Part shown: one piece after another, positions 23,217 through 33,307 of the stretch | Numbering within the stretch: position 1 is the stretch's first letter | Layout of the letters: every line of letters starts with the position of its first letter | Position numbers and translations under genes: made by a program | The notes under the pieces: model-generated | Database searches by the model: none | What the model was told of the DNA's origin: nothing | The model's input: the letters and a program-made list of their open reading frames with translations, nothing else | Assembly: GCA_015179125.1 (NCBI GenBank) | Contig: WHVA01000059.1 | Span: 248,001-312,000, forward strand | Length of the DNA stretch: 64,000 bases | Source of the DNA: Gautieria morchelliformis | Lineage: Eukaryota; Basidiomycota; Agaricomycetes; Gomphales; Gomphaceae | Direction of reading: 5' to 3'

Positions 23217-24637
23217 ATGCGCTCACTAGACATTGGCACGTCTACCCAAAAGAGGGAAGTAGCGACTATGCCAGCATCAATCTGCATAATTTCCATCTGG
23301 TATTCTTGACCAAGCAGCTGGCATCGTCCCTGCATGCAAACAGCATTGCAATCCCTGCTACCCCACACCTCTATCATCATGGACACTGAGTCTCTCCATT
23401 CCGACATCTGTTCCACACTCCATTCTGACCCCATATCTGCAACCCACCTCAATCACCCAACTAGTCCTGGATGGTCCCTCAATTCTGATGGATTCCTCCA
23501 TTACAAGTCCCAAATCTACATTCTGGATATCAATGATCTTTGACTCTGCATGGAAGACACTGGAGTCGGTGGCTTGGAACTATTGGTGGCCGCAGATGTC
23601 CTGCTACATTGGACAGTATGTGAAGATGTGTGACCTTTGCCTCCAGACCAAAGCACAGTGGCATCTGCCCATCGGACAGCTGGTTCTGCTCTCCATTCTG
23701 GAGTCCTGCTGGGACACCATCAGTGTTGACTTCATTGTCAAACTCCCAGAGTCTCACAGCTATGATGCAATCATGAACATCATAGACTCAGTAAGCAAGG
23801 TGTCCCACTTTATTCTGACACACACAATGATCATGGCCCTTGGAGTTGCCTGCCTGTTCCTGGTGCATGTCTGGAAGCTGCATGGGTTCCTGAGGCAAGT
23901 TGTTTCCAACCAAGGTTCACAGTTCATTGCGGAACTGATGTGGGAGCTCTACCACCTGCTTGGAATAAAGCTGGAAGCCACCACAGCATACCATCTGCAG
24001 AGTGGTGGACAGACAGAATGGGTCAACCAGGAGCTAGAGCAGTATCTCCAGCTCTTTGTCAATGAGAGGCAGGATGACTGGGATGAGTTACTTCCACTGG
24101 CAGAATTCTAGTACAACAACCATGTGCATTCCACCACACAGACAACTCCCTTCATTCTTGACTCTGGACGACACTTGCGGATGGGCTTTGAGCTGCACCA
24201 GGTGCATTCCCAGCTTGAGACAGTCAACAAGTTCTGAGACCAACCGCATGGACTCGACCCTCTCAGAAGGCAAATCCACCCTTGTGAAGGCCAAGGATGA
24301 CATGGCAAGGTACTACAACCAATGCCAAGTTCTGGCCCTGGAGTACAAAGTCAGAGACAAGGTATATTTGGATGCAAGGGGTATCCACACCCCACACCCC
24401 TTTCAGAAGCTTGCCCACTGCTACCTTGGGCCCTTCACAGTGATGCAGAGGGTCAGACAGAATGCATACTGTCTCTGACTTCCGATGTCTATGTCCTGCC
24501 TCCACCCCATCTTGAATCTAGTGAATTCGCTCCCAGTGCCAGAGGAGCCAACTCCAGGTCAGAAGGCTCATCCACCGCCCCTGCAGGAAATCATAGATGG
24601 GGAAGAGCATTATGTGGTGGAACAGATCCTGGACAGT
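23217..24637 (+). pseudogene. Chimeric gypsy integrase: Gy-C linker fused to Gy-A integrase
   Basis: 23217-23545 matches the Gy-C linker at 36768-37090 (MDTESLHSDI, DPISATHL, PGWSLNSDGF). From about 23546 the match changes to Gy-A: WPQMSCYIGQYVKMCDLC, ISVDFIVKLPESHSYDA, AYHLQSGGQTEWVNQELEQY, then the pre-chromodomain EEHYVVEQILDS near 24630. The zinc-domain His pair of both parents is lost at the join. CpG sites are depleted and stops occur (for example TAG at 24109-24111). Co-F sequence begins just after 24637. Confidence 0.8.
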
Positions 24638-24828
24638 GTCATGACCTGTCTATTTCTCTTACCCCACTGTCTCTATGCTCCCTCTCGTCACTCCCTAGCA
24701 TCTTCGCCAGAGTTCCGCGTGTGGTGCGATCTCTTTGAAGGTAACGAACTGGTGCCGGTCTGGTGACATGTGCCCTGACGCTCCTGAGTCGTAGACGTCG
24801 ACCTCGCGGCCCGTTATCGGACTCGTTC

Positions 24829-25788
24829 CTAGTGCGAGTGTGGTCCCAGAGAACGTCGTCGTGAAGGCGAATTCCTCGCCTCCCGTCGCGTGTTCGCCGA
24901 GTCGGTGCCTTTCTTGTCAGTGTCACCCTCTTTTTTATCCTTCTTCTTGGCCTTAGAACGACAATCTGCCTTCTTATGCCCCTTTTTACCACAGTTCCAA
25001 CATTCTAAGTCAGTCCTAGCACTGCTGGAGGTTCCGCTGCGTGGCTGTGGTTTTCCGCGGCCCTTCACTGCTACCAGTGCGTTCTCGCTGGCCTTGAGCT
25101 GACGTTCTTCGATGGTAAGTCGTTCAAACTCGTCAATCAGCATTTCCACCACCTGATCGGGTTCCAATTTAGCCTTCGCGTGCGTTGCAGACATCATGAT
25201 GGCGTTTATCAGTGGGCGATAGGACTTCGGGAGCGAACCGAGGATGATGGTCACTAGATCGTCGTCGGTGAGTGCCGCGTTCATGCTTGCCAGTTGTTCA
25301 TGCATTTTCATGAGCGACTCTAGGTGAGTGCGGACATTCGAGTCGTCCTCACATTTCATTTCGTACATGCGTTGGCGCATGTCGACCTTGACAGTGAGGG
25401 CCTTCGCCTCGTGCTTCGCGCACACGGTGTCCCAGACCTCCTTCGCGGTGTCCAGGTTCCGTACCTCTATGAGGACGCTATCGGGAACCATGGTGAAGAT
25501 CTGCGCCTTGATAGTTGACTCGTGCTGGTGATAGTCGTCCCAGCATTTTTCCAGCTCTTCTAATTCCTCCTCCTCCTTCTCCGTCAAGGTGTGGCCAGTT
25601 GGGTACGTGGGGAGCGTCGGGGGGATCCTAGCGGTCCCCTCTAGGTGCCGTCTGGCACCTCGAGTTGTCGCTAGCGTAGCTAGCGTCTGATTTTTCCACG
25701 TTACCCAATTCGTGCCGTCCCGAGCCAGCTTTGGGATGGCGAACGACTTCGAGGTGGAGGATGGCATGGTGGGCTCTGCGGGGCCCAT
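24829..25788 (-). CDS. Co-F copia Gag (UBN2-type) with zinc knuckle
   Basis: A 319-codon frame with the typical copia Gag opening (FAIPKLARDGTNWVTWKNQT, residues about 15-35), the UBN2/Retrotran_gag_2 core (AKEVWDTVCAKHEA, MYEMKCEDDSNVRTHLESLM, LPKSYRPLINAIM) and one zinc knuckle CWNCGKKGHKKADC near residues 270-283. A Lys-rich tail follows. The ATG at 25788 lies inside the primer-binding site, giving the N-terminus MGPAEPT, and Co-D begins MGPG in the same way. The frame closes before the protease, which continues in another frame, so a small indel lies near 24835. The Gag itself appears intact. Confidence 0.8.
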   Translation of the reverse strand: MGPAEPTMPSSTSKSFAIPKLARDGTNWVTWKNQTLATLATTRGARRHLEGTARIPPTLPTYPTGHTLTEKEEEELEELEKCWDDYHQHESTIKAQIFTMVPDSVLIEVRNLDTAKEVWDTVCAKHEAKALTVKVDMRQRMYEMKCEDDSNVRTHLESLMKMHEQLASMNAALTDDDLVTIILGSLPKSYRPLINAIMMSATHAKAKLEPDQVVEMLIDEFERLTIEERQLKASENALVAVKGRGKPQPRSGTSSSARTDLECWNCGKKGHKKADCRSKAKKKDKKEGDTDKKGTDSANTRREARNSPSRRRSLGPHSH

Positions 25789-25792
25789 AACC

Positions 25793-26017
25793 TGTGGAGG
25801 TTATGCGCAGTAGTCTAGATATAGAAGCTCAGTGAACGAGGTAGTTCACTGAGTATGTATTAGTACTCTACCTAGATATAGAAGCTATCGATGTCTAGAT
25901 ATAAAGCCACTCACTCTGTTGATAGCTTCTATATCTAGGTAGAGTACTAATACATACTCAGTGAACTACCTCGTTCACTGAGCTTCTATATCTAGACTAC
26001 TGCGCATAACCTCCACA
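25793..26017. repeat. Perfect 97-bp inverted repeat with 31-bp spacer
   Basis: 25793-25889 is the exact reverse complement of 25921-26017; the spacer is 25890-25920. The outer ends are TGTGGAGG and CCTCCACA. Each arm contains a smaller hairpin, CTCAGTGAAC-GAGGTA-GTTCACTGAG (25829-25854 in the left arm), and copies of CTAGATATAGAAGCT. It directly abuts the Co-F primer-binding site. Confidence 0.95.
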
Positions 26018-26661
26018 AGAGGGATGTAGATGCTATTGAAAACCATCTGCATAACGGCAGGACACAATTTGATCACCCCACTTGCAGTTTGTTGCCGGCC
26101 GCGGTGTGGTAGTGTGCAAGGAGGGAAGGTTGTTGAAATCGATGGTTTGTGATTTTGCATGAAGCATATTTGTGATCGCAGCCAGCTCAGCAGCCGGCTC
26201 AGCAACAGCAGCTTCGTGAAAGTATTTAAAGTCTTCCCGAGTGGTCACAACACGAACGCATCAACGCTCGTTGCGTCGTCATTCCAGTGTCGCTGATAAA
26301 CATGTTACTAAGGCTCGCTATAGTAATGTTACAATCCGGCACCTTTCACCTCTCCCCAGGTCTGACGACGCAATGTCGCCGCTCATCCATGCCAGGCTCC
26401 ACACGCCACTGCGCGATAGCGTCCGACACAAGACCGTCGGATATCTTCCCATCCTCATAGCGTGAGGTCGTCGTCGTGTAATATTGGGTTAGGTGGTCCA
26501 TGGACCGGTCCGGCCGGGTTGCTCTCCTTTCCCTGATTCTCCGGTCATGCGACAGGCATGCCGCATTCAATCTGTCTGACAGGCCTCATGTCGTTTTTCG
26601 TTACTGTATGTAAGGGTCAGATCTCCATCGATTCCAGCCTGTTTTGCAGATAGTTCTCTCA
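26018..26661. other. Intergenic, upstream of the DUF2235 gene
   Basis: No gene recognised. Expected to hold the promoter of the DUF2235-ARM gene; no clear TATA box was identified. Confidence 0.4.
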
Positions 26662-29600
26662 ATGCTCATGCCAGACAATAAACCTGACGCTGCAGAGCAT
26701 GCAGATACCCAGAGCAGGTCGAGAGCTGCAGATCTCAACTCGATGTGAAATGACCTACTCTCCTAACTGAGTTACATACCGACGAACTGAGCTTATCGGT
26801 TTGCTGTAGGCTTTTTTGTAGTAACTGCAATTCTGGTCGGACAAAGAGCAGGAATCTCGTCGTCTGCATTGATGGCACGTCCAATCAGTTTGGACCAAAG
26901 GTGCATCCTTCATATGGGACTACTACGATTGTGTCCGTGTGCTGAATCCTCTCTGTAGAATACGAATGTAGTCGAGCTATACAATCACCTTGAGAACAGC
27001 GCAGACCAGTTTACGTACTACAACAGCGGGATTGGAACCTTTGCGAATGTATCAGACAGCTGGTTGGACTCGGTAAACCGTCAAGTTTACAGCATCTTCG
27101 ATCTAGCCTTTGCCAGGCGTGTATTATTCTTACCCGTCGATTCTCCATCACCTTTGTCTAACAATACCTGAGGGCATCAGGAGCTTCGACAAGAACATTA
27201 GGCGAGCATATCGCTGGCTTACGAGCTGCTATGAAGATGGTGACCGTATCTTCTTATTCGGTGCGCCAACCTTGCCCTTGTCATTATTTAGTACTCAGAT
27301 GCATCGGCCCTAGGATTTTCCCGCGGTGCTTGGCAAGTTCGTACACTCGCTGGCATGCTTCACAGGGTAAGTATTTTCCTGGGGAACAGCTCCAGGGTGA
27401 ATGCTTTCTCTCTCGAGACAGGTCGGGCTACTTCACAAAGGCAACGAAGACCAAATCCCCTTGTACGTTTATGTATTCGTCTCCGTATCTGCTCAAGCAG
27501 ACTCGTGTACGCAGTGCATATGCACATTACAAAAACACTGAAAAGGATCGGGCGGAGAAGTTTAAGAAAGCCTTTTCACGCACTGTCCGAGTGCATTTTG
27601 TTGGTGTTTGGTGTGTATAGACACCCCCAACGCCTCCAGCAACTTGAACGCTTTGCTTAGGGATACCGTTTCGTCGGTAGGTATCAGGAGAAGCAAGAAC
27701 TTCCCAGGCACAGACACCACCGAGCACATCTGCGTATTCCGACACGCGCTCGCACTTGACGAGCGCCGTGTTAAGTTCCTTCCAGAATATGTAAGGGGTG
27801 GTGAAGGTCCTCAGGATCCTGAACAGATCAATATTCCTAATATATCAATACCTCCCGTCAAAGAGGTGTGGTTCGCAGGAAGCCACTCGGATATGTGAGC
27901 GGACGAATGCTTTTTCTTATGTTATTCTCACGCTTTAATAGCGGTGGTGGTAGGGTAATCAACGAGAACCTTGATGGCGGATCCCCTCCTCTACGATGGA
28001 TGATATACGTCACCGTTGATGAAAATTGGATGTGGAATCCATGGGAGAAGAGCTCGCCGTCAGGAAATAAGCAGTGGCGGAATTTAAGCCATCGCCGCTT
28101 GCGTGGCGTTGGCGTTGGATAAACTACCTGCCAATAAAGCGATTGACTTACCACGGCGGCGGGCATCTGACGCGCAGGTGTGCAACATTCTCTTCTAGGA
28201 TTGCATACTGCGTGACAAGCAACATTATTTCAAGGCCACTCATGTGGCGTGATAGCCGCATCATTATGCCGTATCAAAAAGTACACTATTCGACCGCCTT
28301 CTTGGATCCTACCAAATACATCCCTAACGCCACTCCGCCGCCCCATGCGCATTGGAATGAACTCGTCGGTATTACACGTGAACATAGAGACGATGTATCT
28401 TGGAAAATCAGACACGATGACTTGTGGGAAGTTGATGTGTTCGATAATTCTATGGGCAGAGACGTGGTGGAAAAGCTTCAGGGAGCAGGAACTGAGGATA
28501 CGGAGTTTACATTACATCGCCTGAAATTGATGACCGGATCAAGTATCACATTTCATATCTGAGCTCGATTAACTCTGATACTCTTTGAAATCTTTGCAGA
28601 AGAAGGCTGTCAGGCGCTAATCGGTACAGCCGGGGAACGGCTTACAGCCCTTATTAATTTATTACACGACAAGAAGGCTGACACACAGGTTCGAATCGGC
28701 GTGGCGAGTGCTTTGGCGACAATGGTGGAAAGGGAGGGTGAGTCCTTAGCAGCTAATCTGACGAAGACAAGCCTTGACTATTTGTAGTCGTTAAACCTTC
28801 CGAAGTGCGTCACGATGAAATTTTATTCCCTGTTTTCGCATCAAACGAGACACCGGGACGGCTCCGGATTGGTATTGGCAAACTTCTCGGCTTGTATGGA
28901 GGCGATCCTATACGTGGCATTTATATTAGTGCCATTAAGGATCTGCTTTCTTCTGAGCATACAGCAGAGGCTTTAGTGACGCTTCGTGGACTTGCACTCA
29001 GGGGTGAGTATCTCTTTTGCTTGGCATTACAAAGGCTGATGTTGGGTGTTGGGCATAGACTTCACCGACAGCAGCAATGACCCGCTTCCTTCTGTGAGGG
29101 TGTTCCGTGTATTCGACGACACTACTGTGTCCATGTTCATTAACATGCTTGACGACCCATTGAATCTGAAAGTAGCGCTGAAATTATTGTGGGTACTCGA
29201 AGATCTCGCTCCGATCGGTACGTAGTCAGTGCGTATCAGGTCTGATTACTTATACCCCAATAGGGCAAGCTCGTAGTCTCTTCTCCAAAGACATCAAATG
29301 CTGTCTCATAAAGAAAGTTTTACATCAGCAGCATGATGCTATGGGTGCGGTAGTCAGCTTCGTAGAATCGTAGCAAGCGATTAATGACGCCAACATCACA
29401 GAGGGCGCACCTTCCCCGCACTTTGCGAGCGGTATCAAGCAAAACATTCCTTCGGCAAGTGCCATTTGCAAGGCAAATGTACAACTCCCAGATAATGCGG
29501 CAAATTGTTATTCTATGTCCGTCTCGGCAATGCATACTCTGTCCCAGCTAATGGCGGATGGTCAGTGAACATCGAAGAGAAATATGCATGCTCATATACG

Positions 29601-31976
29601 CGTAGGGAAGTCACGGGGTACGACAATAGAGCTGATCCTTGAACACATCCCTCAGACGATCGCACTGCCCAACATTCCGGCCCTAATGCTAATGATCAAC
29701 CTTTCTCAATACGGTGAGACCAAAGTTAGTCCATATACCTACTGATATGCATGCATGACGGAAGACGGGGAGGATATATGGCTGAACATGCAAAGCGTAT
29801 TTTTTTTGCGCCAAGTGCTTACCCATGGCCAAGATGACGCTAAGCGTGTGTGTCTGTCTTTGCTCAGACTCCTTGATGGGATGGTCCGTACTTCTACCGC
29901 GTCATAGACTTATCGACTAACAGATAGCAAGCCCTCCAAGCTGCGGAAGCCACTGGCAAAAGTGCTTTGTCAAAGACCCGCAGGTGCATTTACCAATGGA
30001 GAAATTACCCACTTCCGCGAGAGGGTATTCGACCACGACACCATTTCCATTATCTGTCGCCTGCTTCGTACTGGCAGCAGCGACATCAAGAAGAATATTC
30101 TACAATGTATTGGTAGTTTCACGTCAACTGACTTCCGCGACAGGGTATTAAAGTCAGACATCATCGTCGTGACTCGTAGACTTCTAGGCGGTACTAGAGA
30201 CGTTAAGTATCCGGCGATTAGACTCTTCTCGTCTAGAGGCGGTTAGTCGCGGGGGTGGTCAAAGAAGGCCATTCTGATGCAATTGCAGGCACCCCTAGGA
30301 GCCAGTCTTATACTCCTGAAGCGACCACTCTTGTGGAGAGCATGCTTCGTGACGACAAGGGTGGCGCGTGGTTCGCCACAGAATGTCTTTCCGGACTGAC
30401 AAAGAGCGGTGAGTAGTTTCATGTCATCATATTCACAACCTTTCACACTTCATCGTGCTGTAGGTGACACAGAGGGATCTAGAGTGAGGGTAATCATCTC
30501 CGCACTGCAACCGCTTCTTCGAACCGGCAATAATGAGGCAAAGATGTTAGCTCTGAAGGTCATTCTTGGTCTTGCACAAATTGGCGGTCAGATGACCTAA
30601 TTTCTATCGATTACCCTGTTAATTCTTCAATAGGTGACGGCTGTGATGTTACGGAATTGTCTCAACCTATAATCAACATATTCCAAGAGATTTTACGCCA
30701 TGGCAGTAAGATTGACAAGTATATTAGTATAAGAGCCTTCTGTTATCACACAAGTGGTTAGTGCATACTGCTCGTAACGAAATACATGCTGATGGGAATG
30801 CAGGCACCTTCCGCAGCATGAGCTATATTCCAGAAGTGACCACGATTCTGCAAGAGATGCTCCTTGACGACAAGGGTGATGCGAGAGAGATCGTTGCCAG
30901 ATTGTTCTCCGAGCTATGGGCAAGTGGTGCGGCGTTTCGTTCAAGTGTAGGGAAGGATATTCACGTCATCCTAGGGCTTCATGGCGAAGTATTTACTGCG
31001 GAGACATTGTCTGTATTTAACCGTCTTCTTCGAACTGACAATGAGGAGGGAAGGATGTTTGCTTTCAAGCTCATATTTGATCTTGCACAGCAGGGCGGTG
31101 AGATTCTTCTTTCTACCGACTGCCTCCGTTCATGCATTCTCGTGTAGATGACGACGATAATGATACTACTAAGTTCTCACAACCTGTGATTGAGCTATTC
31201 CATGATCTGTTACGAAGCAGCAGTAGAAGTAGCAAGTATGCTGCTATCAGGGCCTTCTGTTATCACACGAATGGTTAGAGAATCTTGTGCAGCGAACCCG
31301 TGCTGATGAAAATTCAGGCGACTTCCGTAGCATGATATTCATTCCAGAAGTGACCACAATCTTGCAGGATATGCTCCGTGATGACAAGGGCGATTCTAGG
31401 GAGGTTGCTTGCCAATTGCTTTCCGAGCTGTCAAACAGTGGTTCGTCATATTATTTATTATGACCTTTTTTGCTTTTTTTTTATATCCAAGTTTTCGTCT
31501 TTTGGGGTCATACCCTATGTAAGACGGTGGTTACATTTTCTATCCTGTGTCCTTTCTTCCTCGCCTTTCGCTATTATGATCTTGCTCCCTACACTCACTG
31601 TGTCTTAGATTTCCCCCGTGAGACGGTGATCACGCCAGAGACCATCACCGCGTTGGGTTTAATACTTCACAGTCCCCCTGGTGACCATCGTTGTCAACTG
31701 GCTCTTAACCTGATCGGGGAACTGTGGCTCATGGGTGAGAGCGTCCGATTTTTAACAGTATCTATACCAATGGACAAGCATGCAGAGGATGTCCACAACG
31801 TCGTCTGTACTTCCCAAACCATATCAGATTTGCGAGCTGTCAGGAGCTCCTACGACATGCCTGAACTACTTGTCAACTATCTATCTCTACTATCCCTCAG
31901 GCCCAGTGACAACCAAGGAGTCACAGCGGTTGAGATGGGCGAAACAACGTCTGAACATACTGGATCACAGAAGTGA
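26662..31976 (+). CDS. DUF2235 hydrolase fused to an ARM-type repeat array
   Basis: The N-terminal part is a DUF2235 alpha/beta-hydrolase domain, the fold of Tle1-like phospholipases: RNLVVCIDGTSNQFGPK, TYYNSGIGTF, AYRWLTSCYEDGDRIFLFGF then SRGA (nucleophile Ser 27319-27321), RHALALDERRVKFLPEYV, VKEVWFAGSHSD, and RDSRIIMPYQKVHYS near 28255-28295. From 28.6 kb about a dozen exons encode alpha-helical ARM/HEAT-like units such as IPEVTTILQDMLRDDKGD and LSVFNRLLRTDNEEGRMFAF. Introns are about 50 bases and nearly all phase 1 in a Gly or Asp codon. The end is GSQK-stop (31974-31976). The start at 26662 uses an intron after ATGTGA. One in-frame TAG (29367-29369) interrupts the array, so the full-length product is uncertain. 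Confidence 0.7.
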
Positions 31977-32466
31977 TATCACTTGTATCAGTTCACATAG
32001 GTTCAAGGGGGTTGAAAAATTTAATACATGTTGTCACTGGTTCAGGAAAGACACACTGGCTGGTTGGAAGTTGAAAAGAACACTTCAAACACTTCAAATC
32101 TTAACACATTGGTGCATAATCTTTTCTGTTAATCATGCTGGGCACCAATCCAAGCAGAGTCTGTGCCACCCAATACTGCCAATACTATGAACTCTGTGCT
32201 CAAATTAAAAGTTGATAAGTAGAGATAATTCCAATGCCCTGAGTGAAACAAAGAATCAGTTTTAGGGGAAGGGACCACTTCAGTTGTTTGATAACAAACA
32301 ACAGCAGGAAGTTCAAAAAAGTGTAAATGATCTTATGTAATGTGTGTTGTCACAAGGGCCAGCTGAACTTGACCAAGTAATGATATTCAGTATGCTTTGT
32401 AGTTTATTTATTTATTTATTTTATATCCAAATTACCATCTTGTGTGGCACAGCCCTATGTAAGATG
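31977..32466. other. Intergenic with repeat fragments
   Basis: 32310-32400 resembles 23007-23095. 32418-32466 (TTATATCCAA...CCCTATGTAAGATG) resembles 31480-31525, which lies in an unusually long intron of the DUF2235-ARM gene. Gy-C inserted at the final AGATG. No gene seen. Confidence 0.5.
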
Positions 32467-33274
32467 TGTTACGACTGTTCCGATCAACCATCTCCGCCAC
32501 CTCCGCACATCCTCCGCACATCCTCCACGCCACCTCCGACTCTATTCCGACATCCGCGACATCCGCAATATCCGCAACCCTCCTCCCTTGTCCTTTCAGT
32601 ACCCCTGACCACCTCCAGATACCGGCCCCCGTACTCGACCCTGAGCACAGCAAGATACCATTTCCGTAATTCCGTTTCTTCCGATGCCTATTGTACTTAC
32701 CCGCCTTGTTCTTTCGACTCTATTACTCGGACCCACCGGACCCACCTCACCGTTCATCAAGACCACATATCCGGTCACCCTTGTAGTTCGTTGTCAGATA
32801 TGCTTTCCCGACCCCTTGTTCTTTGCCATTGTTCTACCTTACCCTGAACCCCCCTTGTAGTCCCATTGTTCCCAATAGTTAGTTCCCACACATTGTCTTC
32901 TCGACTTCCGCTTCCTCCGGAATTTGCTTAGTACCATACCATTACTTGTTGTTCTGCGCTTTGTATAAAAACGCCCTCATGTATGTCTGTTATTCTGCAA
33001 TCAGATAATCACCTTCGATACTTGATTTCCTTCACTCCATCTCCTGTTCTTAGCACAGTGAGTCTAGCAAGATCTCAGTCTCTCTCCACCTTCCGTCTTC
33101 CGTCTTCCGCCTCAGTTTCCGACTCAAGTTCCGACCAAACCTTTGCCTCAGTACTTTCCGACTTCTGACTCAATTCCGAAATACTTAGGATGATAGTTCA
33201 TCGGGGGCGCAACCTATAAGTTGAAGCCGCCGTCCTTTCCAGTTCCGACTTAGCGGAAATCTCGATACGTAACA
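32467..33274 (+). repeat. Gy-C 5' LTR
   Basis: TATA box TATAAAA at 32964-32970. About 35 bases downstream is AATCAGATAAT (32999-33009), the presumed 5' end of the transcript and self-primer. Ends TG...CA. Confidence 0.9.
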
Positions 33275-33277
33275 GTT

Positions 33278-33287
33278 TTATCTGATT
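33278..33287 (+). promoter_or_regulatory. Gy-C primer-binding site complementary to its own LTR
   Basis: TTATCTGATT, three bases after the LTR, is the exact complement of AATCAGATAA at 32999-33008. There is no TGG start or other match to a tRNA 3' end. In the copy at 60-62 kb the complementarity is 11 bases (61393-61403 with 61660-61670). Confidence 0.7.
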
Positions 33288-33307
33288 CCCACCCGATAAC
33301 TATCACT

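Larger units (their letters stand above)
24640..26017 (-). mobile_element. Truncated Ty1/copia element (family Co-F)
   Basis: From right to left: a TG...CA segment that is a giant inverted repeat (25793-26017, candidate LTR), the half-tRNA primer-binding site GGTTATGGGCCCC at 25780-25792, Gag (25788-24829), then a protease start with VYDSGASGHMSPD at about 24790-24750 in a shifted frame. The remainder (integrase, RT) is missing at the junction with the gypsy mosaic near 24640. Confidence 0.85.
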
